A stretch of DNA of 64,000 nucleotides from Vibrio tasmaniensis. GTDB taxonomy: Bacteria; Pseudomonadota; Gammaproteobacteria; Enterobacterales; Vibrionaceae. Within the stretch, counting starts at the first letter, position 1; the number at the start of each line of letters is the position of its first letter. Both the position numbers and the translations under genes were made by a program. Under the pieces are notes generated by a model. The model saw only the letters and a program-made list of their open reading frames with translations, had not been told where the DNA came from and ran no database searches. Shown in pieces: positions 59,101 through 62,812 of the stretch. The stretch lies in assembly GCF_024347635.1 (NCBI RefSeq), contig NZ_AP025510.1, forward strand, positions 1,674,001-1,738,000, in the 5' to 3' direction.

Positions 59101-62097
59101 CAGAGTCGGATCGGTTGGGTCAACCGGGCCTGTGCCGTCATCTTTGATGGTCAACTCACCCGTACCCGTGCCAGTTACACCCGTAGCACCTGTTACTTTC
59201 AGGCTCAGTTTCTCGTCACCTTCGTATGTACCGTCGTCTTTGGTCGCGACTTCTACGACGAGCTTAGTTTCACCCGCTTTAACGGTGTAAGAGCCGTCAG
59301 CGTTTGGTGTTACTACGTTACCTGCGGCATCTTTCACCACAACGCTGGTGATGTCGTCCGCTGTTGCTGTGCCGTAAAGGGTTTCCAGCGTGACACTTAC
59401 ATCCACTGATGCGGCTTTGCTTAAGCTCACATCAAAACTTGCCGTCGAACCTTCGTTAATCACTTTGCTGTCTTCGATGCTCACCGATGGGCGGTCATCT
59501 GGGTTCACTGGCGGAGTCGGATCGGTTGGGTCAACCGGGCCTGTGCCGTCATCTTTGATGGTCAACTCACCCGTACCCGTGCCTGTCACGCCCGTAGCAC
59601 CTGTTACTTTCAGGCTCAGTTTCTCGTCGCCTTCGTATGTACCGTCGTCTTTGGTCGCGACTTCTACGACTAACTTAGTTTCACCCGCTTTAACGGTGTA
59701 AGAGCCGTCAGCGTTTGGTGTTACTACGTTACCTTGGGCATCTTTCACAACAATGCTAGAGATATCGTCAGCTGTTGCTGTGCCATAAAGGGTTTCTAGC
59801 GTAACGCTCACGTCGACGGATGCAGCTTTGCTTAAGCTCACATCGAAGCTCGCGATCGAGCCTTCGTTAATCACTTTGCTGTCTTCGATACTCACCGATG
59901 GGCGGTCATCTGGATTCACTGGGGGAGTAGGATCGGTTGGGTCAACAGGGCCTGTGCCGTCATCTTTAATGGTCAGTTCGCCTGTACCCGTGCCAGTTAC
60001 GCCGGTTGCGCCGGTCACTTTCAGGCTCAGTTTCTCATCGCCTTCGTACGTCGTGTCGTCTTTGGTCGCGACTTCAACAACTAACTTAGTTTCACCCGCT
60101 TTGACGGTGTAAGAGCCGTCAGCGTTTGGTGTTACTACGTTACCTTGGGCATCTTTCACAACGATGCTGGTGATGTCGTCCGCTGTTGCCGTTCCGTATA
60201 ACGTCTCTAGCGTAACGCTGACGTCGACGGATGCAGCTTTGCTTAAGCTCACATCGAAACTTGCGGTTGAGCCTTCGTTAATCACTTTGCTGTCTTCGAT
60301 GCTCACCGATGGGCGATCATCTGGATTCACTGGCGGAGTCGGATCGGTTGGGTCAACCGGGCCTGTGCCGTCATCTTTGATGGTCAACTCACCCGTACCC
60401 GTGCCTGTCACGCCCGTAGCACCTGTTACTTTCAGGCTCAGTTTCTCGTCGCCTTCGTATGTACCGTCGTCTTTGGTCGCGACTTCTACGACGAGCTTAG
60501 TTTCACCCGCTTTAACGGTGTAAGAGCCGTCAGCGTTTGGTGTTACTACGTTACCTGCGGCATCTTTCACAACGATGCTGGTGATGTCGTCCGCTGTTGC
60601 TGTGCCGTAAAGGGTTTCTAGCGTTACGCTTACGTCGACTGATGCCGCTTTGCTCAAGTTCACATCGAAGCTCGCCGTTGAGCCTTCGTTAATGACTTTG
60701 CTGTCTTCAATGCTCACCGATGGGCGGTCATCTGGATTCACTGGGGGAGTCGGATCGGTTGGGTCAACTGGACCTGTACCGTCATCTTTGATGGTCAGCT
60801 CACCAGTTCCCGTGCCTGTCACACCCGTGGCGCCGGTCACTTTCAGGCTCAGTTTCTCATCACCTTCGTACGTGCCGTCGTCTTTGGTCGCCACTTCAAC
60901 GATCAGCTTAGTTTCACCTGTTTTTACGGTGTAAGAGCCATCGGCATTCGCCGTCACTACGTTACCTGCGGCATCTTTCACCACAATGCTGGTGATGTCG
61001 TCCGCGGTCGCGGTACCGTAAAGGGTTTCTAAAGTTACACTTACATCAACTGATGCAGCTTTGCTCAAGCTCACATCGAAACTTGCTGTCGAGCCTTCGT
61101 TAATGCTCTTGCTGTCTTCAATGCTCACCGCTGGGCGATCATCTGGATTCACTGGCGGAGTAGGATCGGTTGGGTCGACCGGGCCGGTGCCGTCATCTTT
61201 AATGGTCAGTTCGCCCGTACCCGTGCCAGTTACACCCGTAACACCTGTTACTTTCAGGCTTAGCTTCTCGTCACCTTCGTATATACCGTCGTCTTTGGTA
61301 GCGACTTCAACTACGAGCTTAGTTTCACCCGCTTTAACGGTGTAAGAGCCGTCTATGTTAGGTGTCACTACGTTACCTGCAGCATCTTTCACAACAACGC
61401 TGGTGATGTCGTCCGCTGTTGCTGTGCCGTAAAGGGTTTCTAGCGTAACACTCACGTCGACTGATGCCGCTTTGCTTAAGCTCACATCGAAACTTGCTGT
61501 CGAGCCTTCGTTAATCACTTTGCTGTCTTCGATGCTCACCGTTGGGCGGTCATCTGGATTCACTGGCGAAGTAGGAGCGGTTGGGTCAACAGGGCCTGTA
61601 CCGTCATCTTTGATGGTCAGTTCACCTGTACCCGTGCCGGTTACGCCGGTTGCGCCCGTCACTTTCAGGCCCAGTTTCTCATCACCTTCGTATGTGCCGT
61701 CGTCTTTTGTCTCGACTTCAACGGTTAACTTAGTTTCACCCGCTTTGACTGTGTAAGAGCCGTCAGCGTTTGGAGTCACTACGTTACCCGCGGCATCTTT
61801 TACAACAATGCTGGTGATGTCGTCCGCTGTTGCAGTTCCGTATAACGTCTCTAGCGTAACGCTCACATCGCCTGACGCAACTTTACTTAGACTTACGTCG
61901 AAAATTGCTGTTGAGCCTTCATTAATTATTTGGCTGTCTTCGATACTTACGGTTGGCTCAACTTCTATTGAACGGAACAGGTCAAGCAAACTCAAGCTTT
62001 GAGTTCGGGACAAACCCAAGCCTTCGAAACCAGTTGTTACAAATTCGGTAACTGGGATGGTTTCGTCACCATCACGCTCAATGGTTCCACTGCTCAC
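38158..62097 (-). CDS. Giant LapA-type RTX adhesin, main body (split from its retention module)
   Basis: A repeat-built protein of 7979 codons exported by a type I system; it would act at the cell surface in attachment and biofilm. Counted from the GTG at 62097: linker (1-48); seven Calx-beta-like repeats of 137 residues (about 49-1008); two divergent Calx-like domains (to about 1270); a VCBS-like domain; 45 repeats of 117 residues (1394-6658); further cadherin/Calx-like domains (to about 7330); a von Willebrand A domain with MIDAS residues (DVSGSMKGD, near 7360; GGTAYDNA) to about 7535; RTX nonapeptides of GGxGxDxxx type (about 7790-7870); and a C-terminal secretion domain (DIITDFTKGQDKIDL, about 7885). 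The upstream retention module is in the same frame, separated by one TGA. The GTG has only a weak ribosome site. Intact otherwise. A lapE-like tolC gene is divergent. Confidence 0.9.
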   Translation of the reverse strand: MSSGTIERDGDETIPVTEFVTTGFEGLGLSRTQSLSLLDLFRSIEVEPTVSIEDSQIINEGSTAIFDVSLSKVASGDVSVTLETLYGTATADDITSIVVKDAAGNVVTPNADGSYTVKAGETKLTVEVETKDDGTYEGDEKLGLKVTGATGVTGTGTGELTIKDDGTGPVDPTAPTSPVNPDDRPTVSIEDSKVINEGSTASFDVSLSKAASVDVSVTLETLYGTATADDITSVVVKDAAGNVVTPNIDGSYTVKAGETKLVVEVATKDDGIYEGDEKLSLKVTGVTGVTGTGTGELTIKDDGTGPVDPTDPTPPVNPDDRPAVSIEDSKSINEGSTASFDVSLSKAASVDVSVTLETLYGTATADDITSIVVKDAAGNVVTANADGSYTVKTGETKLIVEVATKDDGTYEGDEKLSLKVTGATGVTGTGTGELTIKDDGTGPVDPTDPTPPVNPDDRPSVSIEDSKVINEGSTASFDVNLSKAASVDVSVTLETLYGTATADDITSIVVKDAAGNVVTPNADGSYTVKAGETKLVVEVATKDDGTYEGDEKLSLKVTGATGVTGTGTGELTIKDDGTGPVDPTDPTPPVNPDDRPSVSIEDSKVINEGSTASFDVSLSKAASVDVSVTLETLYGTATADDITSIVVKDAQGNVVTPNADGSYTVKAGETKLVVEVATKDDTTYEGDEKLSLKVTGATGVTGTGTGELTIKDDGTGPVDPTDPTPPVNPDDRPSVSIEDSKVINEGSIASFDVSLSKAASVDVSVTLETLYGTATADDISSIVVKDAQGNVVTPNADGSYTVKAGETKLVVEVATKDDGTYEGDEKLSLKVTGATGVTGTGTGELTIKDDGTGPVDPTDPTPPVNPDDRPSVSIEDSKVINEGSTASFDVSLSKAASVDVSVTLETLYGTATADDITSVVVKDAAGNVVTPNADGSYTVKAGETKLVVEVATKDDGTYEGDEKLSLKVTGATGVTGTGTGELTIKDDGTGPVDPTDPTLPVNPDDRPSVSITGGGDVNEGSTAHFTLSLSKAAATSVTVQLSLNHNEAEVADIKSYEFESAPGVWTSVSSDGILSISAGVKDVNVRVVTENDHVYEGSESFNVSVAGATGTITDPSVAKQSATATIKDDGTGTIDPDPVDPTKPVTPDNDKPKLSIDSPNSVDEGNIATFNVSIDSTTEMPMTYTIEGLFGVGYTASQNDISINSITYQITKNGITTTEVAKFENGQVTIPAGVTVFKVNAQATQDQLDELSENFGIKVTNVGGITSNSSVTGQTVIHGDTLTDKGSVTEDLDTDPTTAKVDLIATGSLNAGSSSGGFNPSSSFSTSTGVDGNGAAIGPQGILTVDRNGNWEYVANNDSPHIQELGAGEYITEMYEILTADRNVKHTVTIAITGTNDAPVLTVETEGTLTEGTKLTDSGALSFTDVDTSDTHTVTESAASTVWSGGSLTSAQTAALQAGFSVSNSGWDYTIGNSAVDFLAQGETVTLTYDVTVTDNHNGSDTETVTVTITGTNDAPLLTVETEGTLTEGTKLTDSGALSFTDVDTSDTHAVTESAASTVWSGGSLTSAQTAALQAGFSVSNSGWDYTIGNSAVDFLAQGETVTLTYDVTVTDNHNGSDTETVTVTITGTNDAPVLTVETEGTLTEGTKLTDSGALSFTDVDTSDTHTVTESAATTVWSGGSLTSAQTAALQAGFSVSNSGWDYTIGNSAVDFLAQGETVTLTYDVTVTDNHNGSDTETVTVTITGTNDAPVLTVETEGTLTEGTKLTDSGALSFTDVDTSDTHTVTESAATTVWSGGSLTSAQTAALQAGFSVSNSGWDYTIGNSAVDFLAQGETVTLTYDVTVTDNHNGSDTETVTVTITGTNDAPVLTVETEGTLTEGTKLTDSGALSFTDVDTSDTHTVTESAATTVWSGGSLTSAQTAALQAGFSVSNSGWDYTIGNSAVDFLAQGETVTLTYDVTVTDNHNGSDTETVTVTITGTNDAPVLTVETEGTLTEGTKLTDSGALSFTDVDTSDTHTVTESAATTVWSGGSLTSAQTAALQAGFSVSNSGWDYTIGNSAVDFLAQGETVTLTYDVTVTDNHNGSDTETVTVTITGTNDAPVLTVETEGTLTEGTKLTDSGALSFTDVDTSDTHAVTESAASTVWSGGSLTSAQTAALQAGFSVSNSGWDYTIGNSAVDFLAQGETVTLTYDVTVTDNHNGSDTETVTVTITGTNDAPVLTVETEGTLTEGTKLTDSGALSFTDVDTSDTHTVTESAATTVWSGGSLTSAQTAALQAGFSVSNSGWDYTIGNSAVDFLAQGETVTLTYDVTVTDNHNGSDTETVTVTITGTNDAPVLTVETEGTLTEGTKLTDSGALSFTDVDTSDTHAVTESAASTVWSGGSLTSAQTAALQAGFSVSNSGWDYTIGNSAVDFLAQGETVTLTYDVTVTDNHNGSDTETVTVTITGTNDAPVLTVETEGTLTEGTKLTDSGALSFTDVDTSDTHTVTESAASTVWSGGSLTSAQTAALQAGFSVSNSGWDYTIGNSAVDFLAQGETVTLTYDVTVTDNHNGSDTETVTVTITGTNDAPLLTVETEGTLTEGTKLTDSGALSFTDVDTSDTHTVTESAASTVWSGGSLTSAQTAALQAGFSVSNSGWDYTIGNSAVDFLAQGETVTLTYDVTVTDNHNGSDTETVTVTITGTNDAPVLTVETEGTLTEGTKLTDSGALSFTDVDTSDTHAVTESAATTVWSGGSLTSAQTAALQAGFSVSNSGWDYTIGNSAVDFLAQGETVTLTYDVTVTDNHNGSDTETVTVTITGTNDAPVLTVETEGTLTEGTKLTDSGALSFTDVDTSDTHTVTESAATTVWSGGSLTSAQTAALQAGFSVSNSGWDYTIGNSAVDFLAQGETVTLTYDVTVTDNHNGSDTETVTVTITGTNDAPVLTVETEGTLTEGTKLTDSGALSFTDVDTSDTHTVTESAATTVWSGGSLTSAQTAALQAGFSVSNSGWDYTIGNSAVDFLAQGETVTLTYDVTVTDNHNGSDTETVTVTITGTNDAPVLTVETEGTLTEGTKLTDSGALSFTDVDTSDTHTVTESAATTVWSGGSLTSAQTAALQAGFSVSNSGWDYTIGNSAVDFLAQGETVTLTYDVTVTDNHNGSDTETVTVTITGTNDAPVLTVETEGTLTEGTKLTDSGALSFTDVDTSDTHAVTESAASTVWSGGSLTSAQTAALQAGFSVSNSGWDYTIGNSAVDFLAQGETVTLTYDVTVTDNHNGSDTETVTVTITGTNDAPVLTVETEGTLTEGTKLTDSGALSFTDVDTSDTHTVTESAASTVWSGGSLTSAQTAALQAGFSVSNSGWDYTIGNSAVDFLAQGETVTLTYDVTVTDNHNGSDTETVTVTITGTNDAPVLTVETEGTLTEGTKLTDSGALSFTDVDTSDTHTVTESAATTVWSGGSLTSAQTAALQAGFSVSNSGWDYTIGNSAVDFLAQGETVTLTYDVTVTDNHNGSDTETVTVTITGTNDAPVLTVETEGTLTEGTKLTDSGALSFTDVDTSDTHTVTESAATTVWSGGSLTSAQTAALQAGFSVSNSGWDYTIGNSAVDFLAQGETVTLTYDVTVTDNHNGSDTETVTVTITGTNDAPVLTVETEGTLTEGTKLTDSGALSFTDVDTSDTHAVTESAATTVWSGGSLTSAQTAALQAGFSVSNSGWDYTIGNSAVDFLAQGETVTLTYDVTVTDNHNGSDTETVTVTITGTNDAPVLTVETEGTLTEGTKLTDSGALSFTDVDTSDTHTVTESAASTVWSGGSLTSAQTAALQAGFSVSNSGWDYTIGNSAVDFLAQGETVTLTYDVTVTDNHNGSDTETVTVTITGTNDAPVLTVETEGTLTEGTKLTDSGALSFTDVDTSDTHTVTESAASTVWSGGSLTSAQTAALQAGFSVSNSGWDYTIGNSAVDFLAQGETVTLTYDVTVTDNHNGSDTETVTVTITGTNDAPVLTVETEGTLTEGTKLTDSGALSFTDVDTSDTHTVTESAASTVWSGGSLTSAQTAALQAGFSVSNSGWDYTIGNSAVDFLAQGETVTLTYDVTVTDNHNGSDTETVTVTITGTNDAPVLTVETEGTLTEGTKLTDSGALSFTDVDTSDTHAVTESAASTVWSGGSLTSAQTAALQAGFSVSNSGWDYTIGNSAVDFLAQGETVTLTYDVTVTDNHNGSDTETVTVTITGTNDAPVLTVETEGTLTEGTKLTDSGALSFTDVDTSDTHTVTESAASTVWSGGSLTSAQTAALQAGFSVSNSGWDYTIGNSAVDFLAQGETVTLTYDVTVTDNHNGSDTETVTVTITGTNDAPVLTVETEGTLTEGTKLTDSGALSFTDVDTSDTHTVTESAASTVWSGGSLTSAQTAALQAGFSVSNSGWDYTIGNSAVDFLAQGETVTLTYDVTVTDNHNGSDTETVTVTITGTNDAPVLTVETEGTLTEGTKLTDSGALSFTDVDTSDTHAVTESAATTVWSGGSLTSAQTAALQAGFSVSNSGWDYTIGNSAVDFLAQGETVTLTYDVTVTDNHNGSDTETVTVTITGTNDAPVLTVETEGTLTEGTKLTDSGALSFTDVDTSDTHTVTESAATTVWSGGSLTSAQTAALQAGFSVSNSGWDYTIGNSAVDFLAQGETVTLTYDVTVTDNHNGSDTETVTVTITGTNDAPVLTVETEGTLTEGTKLTDSGALSFTDVDTSDTHAVTESAATTVWSGGSLTSAQTAALQAGFSVSNSGWDYTIGNSAVDFLAQGETVTLTYDVTVTDNHNGSDTETVTVTITGTNDAPVLTVETEGTLTEGTKLTDSGALSFTDVDTSDTHTVTESAATTVWSGGSLTSAQTAALQAGFSVSNSGWDYTIGNSAVDFLAQGETVTLTYDVTVTDNHNGSDTETVTVTITGTNDAPVLTVETEGTLTEGTKLTDSGALSFTDVDTSDTHAVTESAATTVWSGGSLTSAQTAALQAGFSVSNSGWDYTIGNSAVDFLAQGETVTLTYDVTVTDNHNGSDTETVTVTITGTNDAPVLTVETEGTLTEGTKLTDSGALSFTDVDTSDTHAVTESAATTVWSGGSLTSAQTAALQAGFSVSNSGWDYTIGNSAVDFLAQGETVTLTYDVTVTDNHNGSDTETVTVTITGTNDAPVLTVETEGTLTEGTKLTDSGALSFTDVDTSDTHAVTESAATTVWSGGSLTSAQTAALQAGFSVSNSGWDYTIGNSAVDFLAQGETVTLTYDVTVTDNHNGSDTETVTVTITGTNDAPVLTVETEGTLTEGTKLTDSGALSFTDVDTSDTHAVTESAATTVWSGGSLTSAQTAALQAGFSVSNSGWDYTIGNSAVDFLAQGETVTLTYDVTVTDNHNGSDTETVTVTITGTNDAPVLTVETEGTLTEGTKLTDSGALSFTDVDTSDTHTVTESAATTVWSGGSLTSAQTAALQAGFSVSNSGWDYTIGNSAVDFLAQGETVTLTYDVTVTDNHNGSDTETVTVTITGTNDAPVLTVETEGTLTEGTKLTDSGALSFTDVDTSDTHAVTESAATTVWSGGSLTSAQTAALQAGFSVSNSGWDYTIGNSAVDFLAQGETVTLTYDVTVTDNHNGSDTETVTVTITGTNDAPVLTVETEGTLTEGTKLTDSGALSFTDVDTSDTHAVTESAASTVWSGGSLTSAQTAALQAGFSVSNSGWDYTIGNSAVDFLAQGETVTLTYDVTVTDNHNGSDTETVTVTITGTNDAPVLTVETEGTLTEGTKLTDSGALSFTDVDTSDTHTVTESAASTVWSGGSLTSAQTAALQAGFSVSNSGWDYTIGNSAVDFLAQGETVTLTYDVTVTDNHNGSDTETVTVTITGTNDAPVLTVETEGTLTEGTKLTDSGALSFTDVDTSDTHAVTESAATTVWSGGSLTSAQTAALQAGFSVSNSGWDYTIGNSAVDFLAQGETVTLTYDVTVTDNHNGSDTETVTVTITGTNDAPVLTVETEGTLTEGTKLTDSGALSFTDVDTSDTHTVTESAATTVWSGGSLTSAQTAALQAGFSVSNSGWDYTIGNSAVDFLAQGETVTLTYDVTVTDNHNGSDTETVTVTITGTNDAPVLTVETEGTLTEGTKLTDSGALSFTDVDTSDTHAVTESAATTVWSGGSLTSAQTAALQAGFSVSNSGWDYTIGNSAVDFLAQGETVTLTYDVTVTDNHNGSDTETVTVTITGTNDAPVLTVETEGTLTEGTKLTDSGALSFTDVDTSDTHAVTESAATTVWSGGSLTSAQTAALQAGFSVSNSGWDYTIGNSAVDFLAQGETVTLTYDVTVTDNHNGSDTETVTVTITGTNDAPVLTVETEGTLTEGTKLTDSGALSFTDVDTSDTHTVTESAATTVWSGGSLTSAQTAALQAGFSVSNSGWDYTIGNSAVDFLAQGETVTLTYDVTVTDNHNGSDTETVTVTITGTNDAPVLTVETEGTLTEGTKLTDSGALSFTDVDTSDTHTVTESAATTVWSGGSLTSAQTAALQAGFSVSNSGWDYTIGNSAVDFLAQGETVTLTYDVTVTDNHNGSDTETVTVTITGTNDAPVLTVETEGTLTEGTKLTDSGALSFTDVDTSDTHAVTESAASTVWSGGSLTSAQTAALQAGFSVSNSGWDYTIGNSAVDFLAQGETVTLTYDVTVTDNHNGSDTETVTVTITGTNEAPIVTNDSYTVVEGSTVTGNFITDDTGKGVDSDFEGDTLTVTQINEQNLVFDSNGKANVVVGNGVLTVDAHGNFSYEQNGKDPLATPPTFTYTVTDGTDTATATVTINETEFIDKITVHDAVSVNEGEVAEFKVTLNQESSEKQYVKFEALTKFEVSDSSRPSGKRDIYDTESDDIDPNSLTYQYKGTDGKFHDATITSDGYVVIPAGITELRVTVQTEQDDKFEWTERFGLHIVGTKSEVGGASSIDEANSDLKGQGTIKLDSKDNPTLKLTNADTVDEGSTAVFDGHLTKVSEASIKMKVEFEFSNGSGKANLADLAVDSSKPFAGVTVTYISNGAIKTISVNEVDGTFTLPAKVTDFKVNVDTVNDNRFEASENFGIKLSEVPFQSSTDVSKDVIINSGQLGVSVTGTITESIRVSDASDVVEGGILEYGVSVTPSALDVSYSFNFPDSNDIRKSDISFTNGVRLSADGTSIIVPRGISSFVVKIPTDDDVLVEDIEKYTITIGSDTGTGSIRDNEVAPVIRNQSVSVSEEGLGAGITDTVGLPSDSTDGHSVQGNVSITDANGNWSDTVFSESSSITVTTSTGQPLTSEGHIVTWSVSDNGHALIGKANGKPVIEATLNSNGHYTVQLKAPIDHPDTNGEDKLSINIPVIAKDTSGLSSTGKISVSIEDDQPVAKYVEVDTQIHTVGTNVQLILDVSGSMKGDRLDVLKASVLQMLSQYSGASDNVRVQLITFNYNVSLVEHNNKAWMTVDEVKSYINALQADGGTAYDNAIDGAKNSWNTDSHLRVSNANNVSYFISDGATHKHHKIGDGEESAWKQHLTANKITAHAVGIDLDSSKGQINKVAYDGTGPKDKNAEFIDDESQLSDALIHSIVQNVTGSISDSGSGSVSGFGADGGYVSQIKFGTGSFNFNGSTISTSGTMPSNISYSKDEATNKLTITVDGKFAFVIDLDTGAYEFSGKPQDKPSTLNFDYTLKDGDGDTSSNKLVFNVPASKSGLDISAPGDAVDTLKLYHHQNGNAKLQWSSVGTDSTTEYFTKSEVANGFKVNVGAGGDHVHLGKGDDIIWLGDSHSKLDEAGDIASKQANAQATLESFTNGSDSSLLASNSNGEGAAFNNSMPSQSNAYLDIAHSGAGNDYVYGEKGIDVIFGSAGNDYLDGGQGNDGLRGGTGNDTLKGGSGDDILIGGLGNDILTGGSDDDIFKFVDQDKASSQNDIRDGERDIITDFTKGQDKIDLSELLHTGANDTVDSLLKNNQIDVVESNGDLTVTISEAGTSAGENSQQIVLEGAAGQYAGLSESAILSDLLKIYDTTSN
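42124..57918 (-). repeat. 45 tandem copies of a 351-bp unit inside the adhesin gene
   Basis: The unit encodes 117 residues beginning GTNDAPVLTVETEG and ending ETVTVTIT, a VCBS/cadherin-like fold. The spacing is exactly 351 bp throughout (45 x 351 = 15,795 bp), with no partial unit. Copies differ at only about five sites: Ser/Thr in ESAA(S/T)TVW, Thr/Ala in DTH(T/A)VTES, Val/Leu in DAP(V/L)LTV, and two silent changes. The array is visibly more GC-rich than the flanking parts of the gene. Confidence 0.97.
59075..61951 (-). repeat. Seven tandem copies of a 411-bp unit (Calx-beta-like)
   Basis: Each unit encodes about 137 residues, from SVSIEDSKVINEGSTA through LETLYGTATADDI to a Pro/Asp-rich linker (GPVDPTDPTPPVNPDDRP). 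Copies show many silent differences from each other, unlike the 351-bp array. The outermost N-terminal copy is the most divergent. Confidence 0.92.
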
Positions 62098-62106
62098 TAA
62101 GCTCGA

Positions 62107-62109
62107 TCA
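62107..62109 (-). other. In-frame TGA separating retention module and adhesin
   Basis: The codons read ...GCT GCT GGT GTA AGT TGA TCG AGC TTA GTG AGC..., in one frame (62107 and 62097 differ by a multiple of three after the stop). Translation continues homologously on both sides. A GGA to TGA change would restore a continuous retention-module linker ...TAAGVSGSS.... Confidence 0.85.
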
Positions 62110-62412
62110 ACTTACACCAGCAGCAGTTGCGAACTCTTCGCCTAACTCTGTAGGGTCTTGACCTTCTTCTAAAGCGGCAAAAATATTTTCAATGTCTTGG
62201 TCAAGTTCGACTTCATCGCCATCTTTTCCTTGTGGCGTAAAGCGCTTAACTGAAATCTGAGATTCAGAATTTGCATTTTGGGATTCTAAAACGACATCCC
62301 CAGCTTGTAATGGCTGGCCGTCTTCTAGGACCTTGATTGTGCCATCTATCGAAATAACAATGCGTTGACCTAATGCTAATGCACCGCTCGCATTCAATAC
62401 TGTCATGTCCAT
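62107..62412 (-). CDS. Adhesin N-terminal retention module (truncated by TGA)
   Basis: A 101-residue ORF matching the N-terminal retention module of LapA-type adhesins: a small beta domain (QRIVISIDGTIKVLEDGQPLQAGDVV), an acidic stretch, then the helix IENIFAALEEGQDPTELGEE and the TAAG site, where the periplasmic protease LapG cuts between the two Ala in related systems. In those systems the module jams in the TolC-type pore and holds the adhesin on the surface. The ATG at 62412 has AGGGA seven bases upstream. On its own the peptide lacks a signal peptide and any secretion domain, so it would stay in the cytoplasm. Most likely the 5' end of an interrupted 38158-62412 gene. Confidence 0.85.
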   Translation of the reverse strand: MDMTVLNASGALALGQRIVISIDGTIKVLEDGQPLQAGDVVLESQNANSESQISVKRFTPQGKDGDEVELDQDIENIFAALEEGQDPTELGEEFATAAGVS

Positions 62413-62451
62413 ATAAATCCCTAAGCTCACTTTCTGTTTGCGACGTCAAAA

Positions 62452-62481
62452 TAGTGACATCAATTTTATAATCTAGTGACA
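62452..62481. promoter_or_regulatory. Direct repeat TAGTGACA x2 in the adhesin promoter region
   Basis: Two copies (62452-62459 and 62474-62481) are spaced 22 bp, two helical turns, 40-70 bp upstream of the retention-module ATG. A further palindrome TCACTGAGTGA lies near 62560. Possible activator or repressor sites. Confidence 0.35.
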
Positions 62482-62702
62482 ATATAACATCTAATGTCAT
62501 ATAATTCCTAGCTATGAATTACATGTTTAATAACTTACAATGTAAACGAATGATAACGGTCACTGAGTGATAATTAAGATGACGAAAACTTCCATATAAG
62601 TTATTGTCTTAGGGAAAGATAACCCAAACACTCAAATCAAATTTAAGCACTTAAAATCGACTTAAATTGTACGGCGATCGGTTAACAACTTTACAACCAT
62701 TT

Positions 62703-62734
62703 ACGAATGCTCATTGGGCATTCGTTATTTTTTT
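62703..62734 (+). terminator. Intrinsic terminator upstream of the lapE-like gene
   Basis: ACGAATGC / GCATTCGT stem with a 7-nt loop, then TATTTTTTT, plus strand. It precedes the gene it faces by about 80 bp and overlaps that gene's promoter, so it ends some upstream plus-strand transcript. No ORF is seen in 62413-62702. Confidence 0.8.
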
Positions 62735-62760
62735 GGCGGTTCATCTAAATTTGATATATT
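62733..62760 (+). promoter_or_regulatory. Promoter of the lapE-like gene (TTGGCG-16-TATATT)
   Basis: -35 TTGGCG (62733-62738), 16-bp spacer, -10 TATATT (62755-62760); predicted start about 62767, leaving a 46-nt leader with GGGAG before the TTG start. Confidence 0.55.
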
Positions 62761-62812
62761 CAAGCTTAAAAGCGACAAACTTAGGTGATACTCCATTTTT
62801 GGGAGATTGAAA

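Noticed and set aside
59026..62002. Plus-strand ORFs over the 411-bp repeats
   Set aside because: Antisense shadows of the adhesin frame with the same low-complexity Val/Ser/Pro composition.
62107..62109. TGA as selenocysteine or programmed read-through
   Set aside because: No SECIS-like hairpin is evident just after it, and the next base (T) is not a favourable read-through context; mutation or sequence error is simpler.
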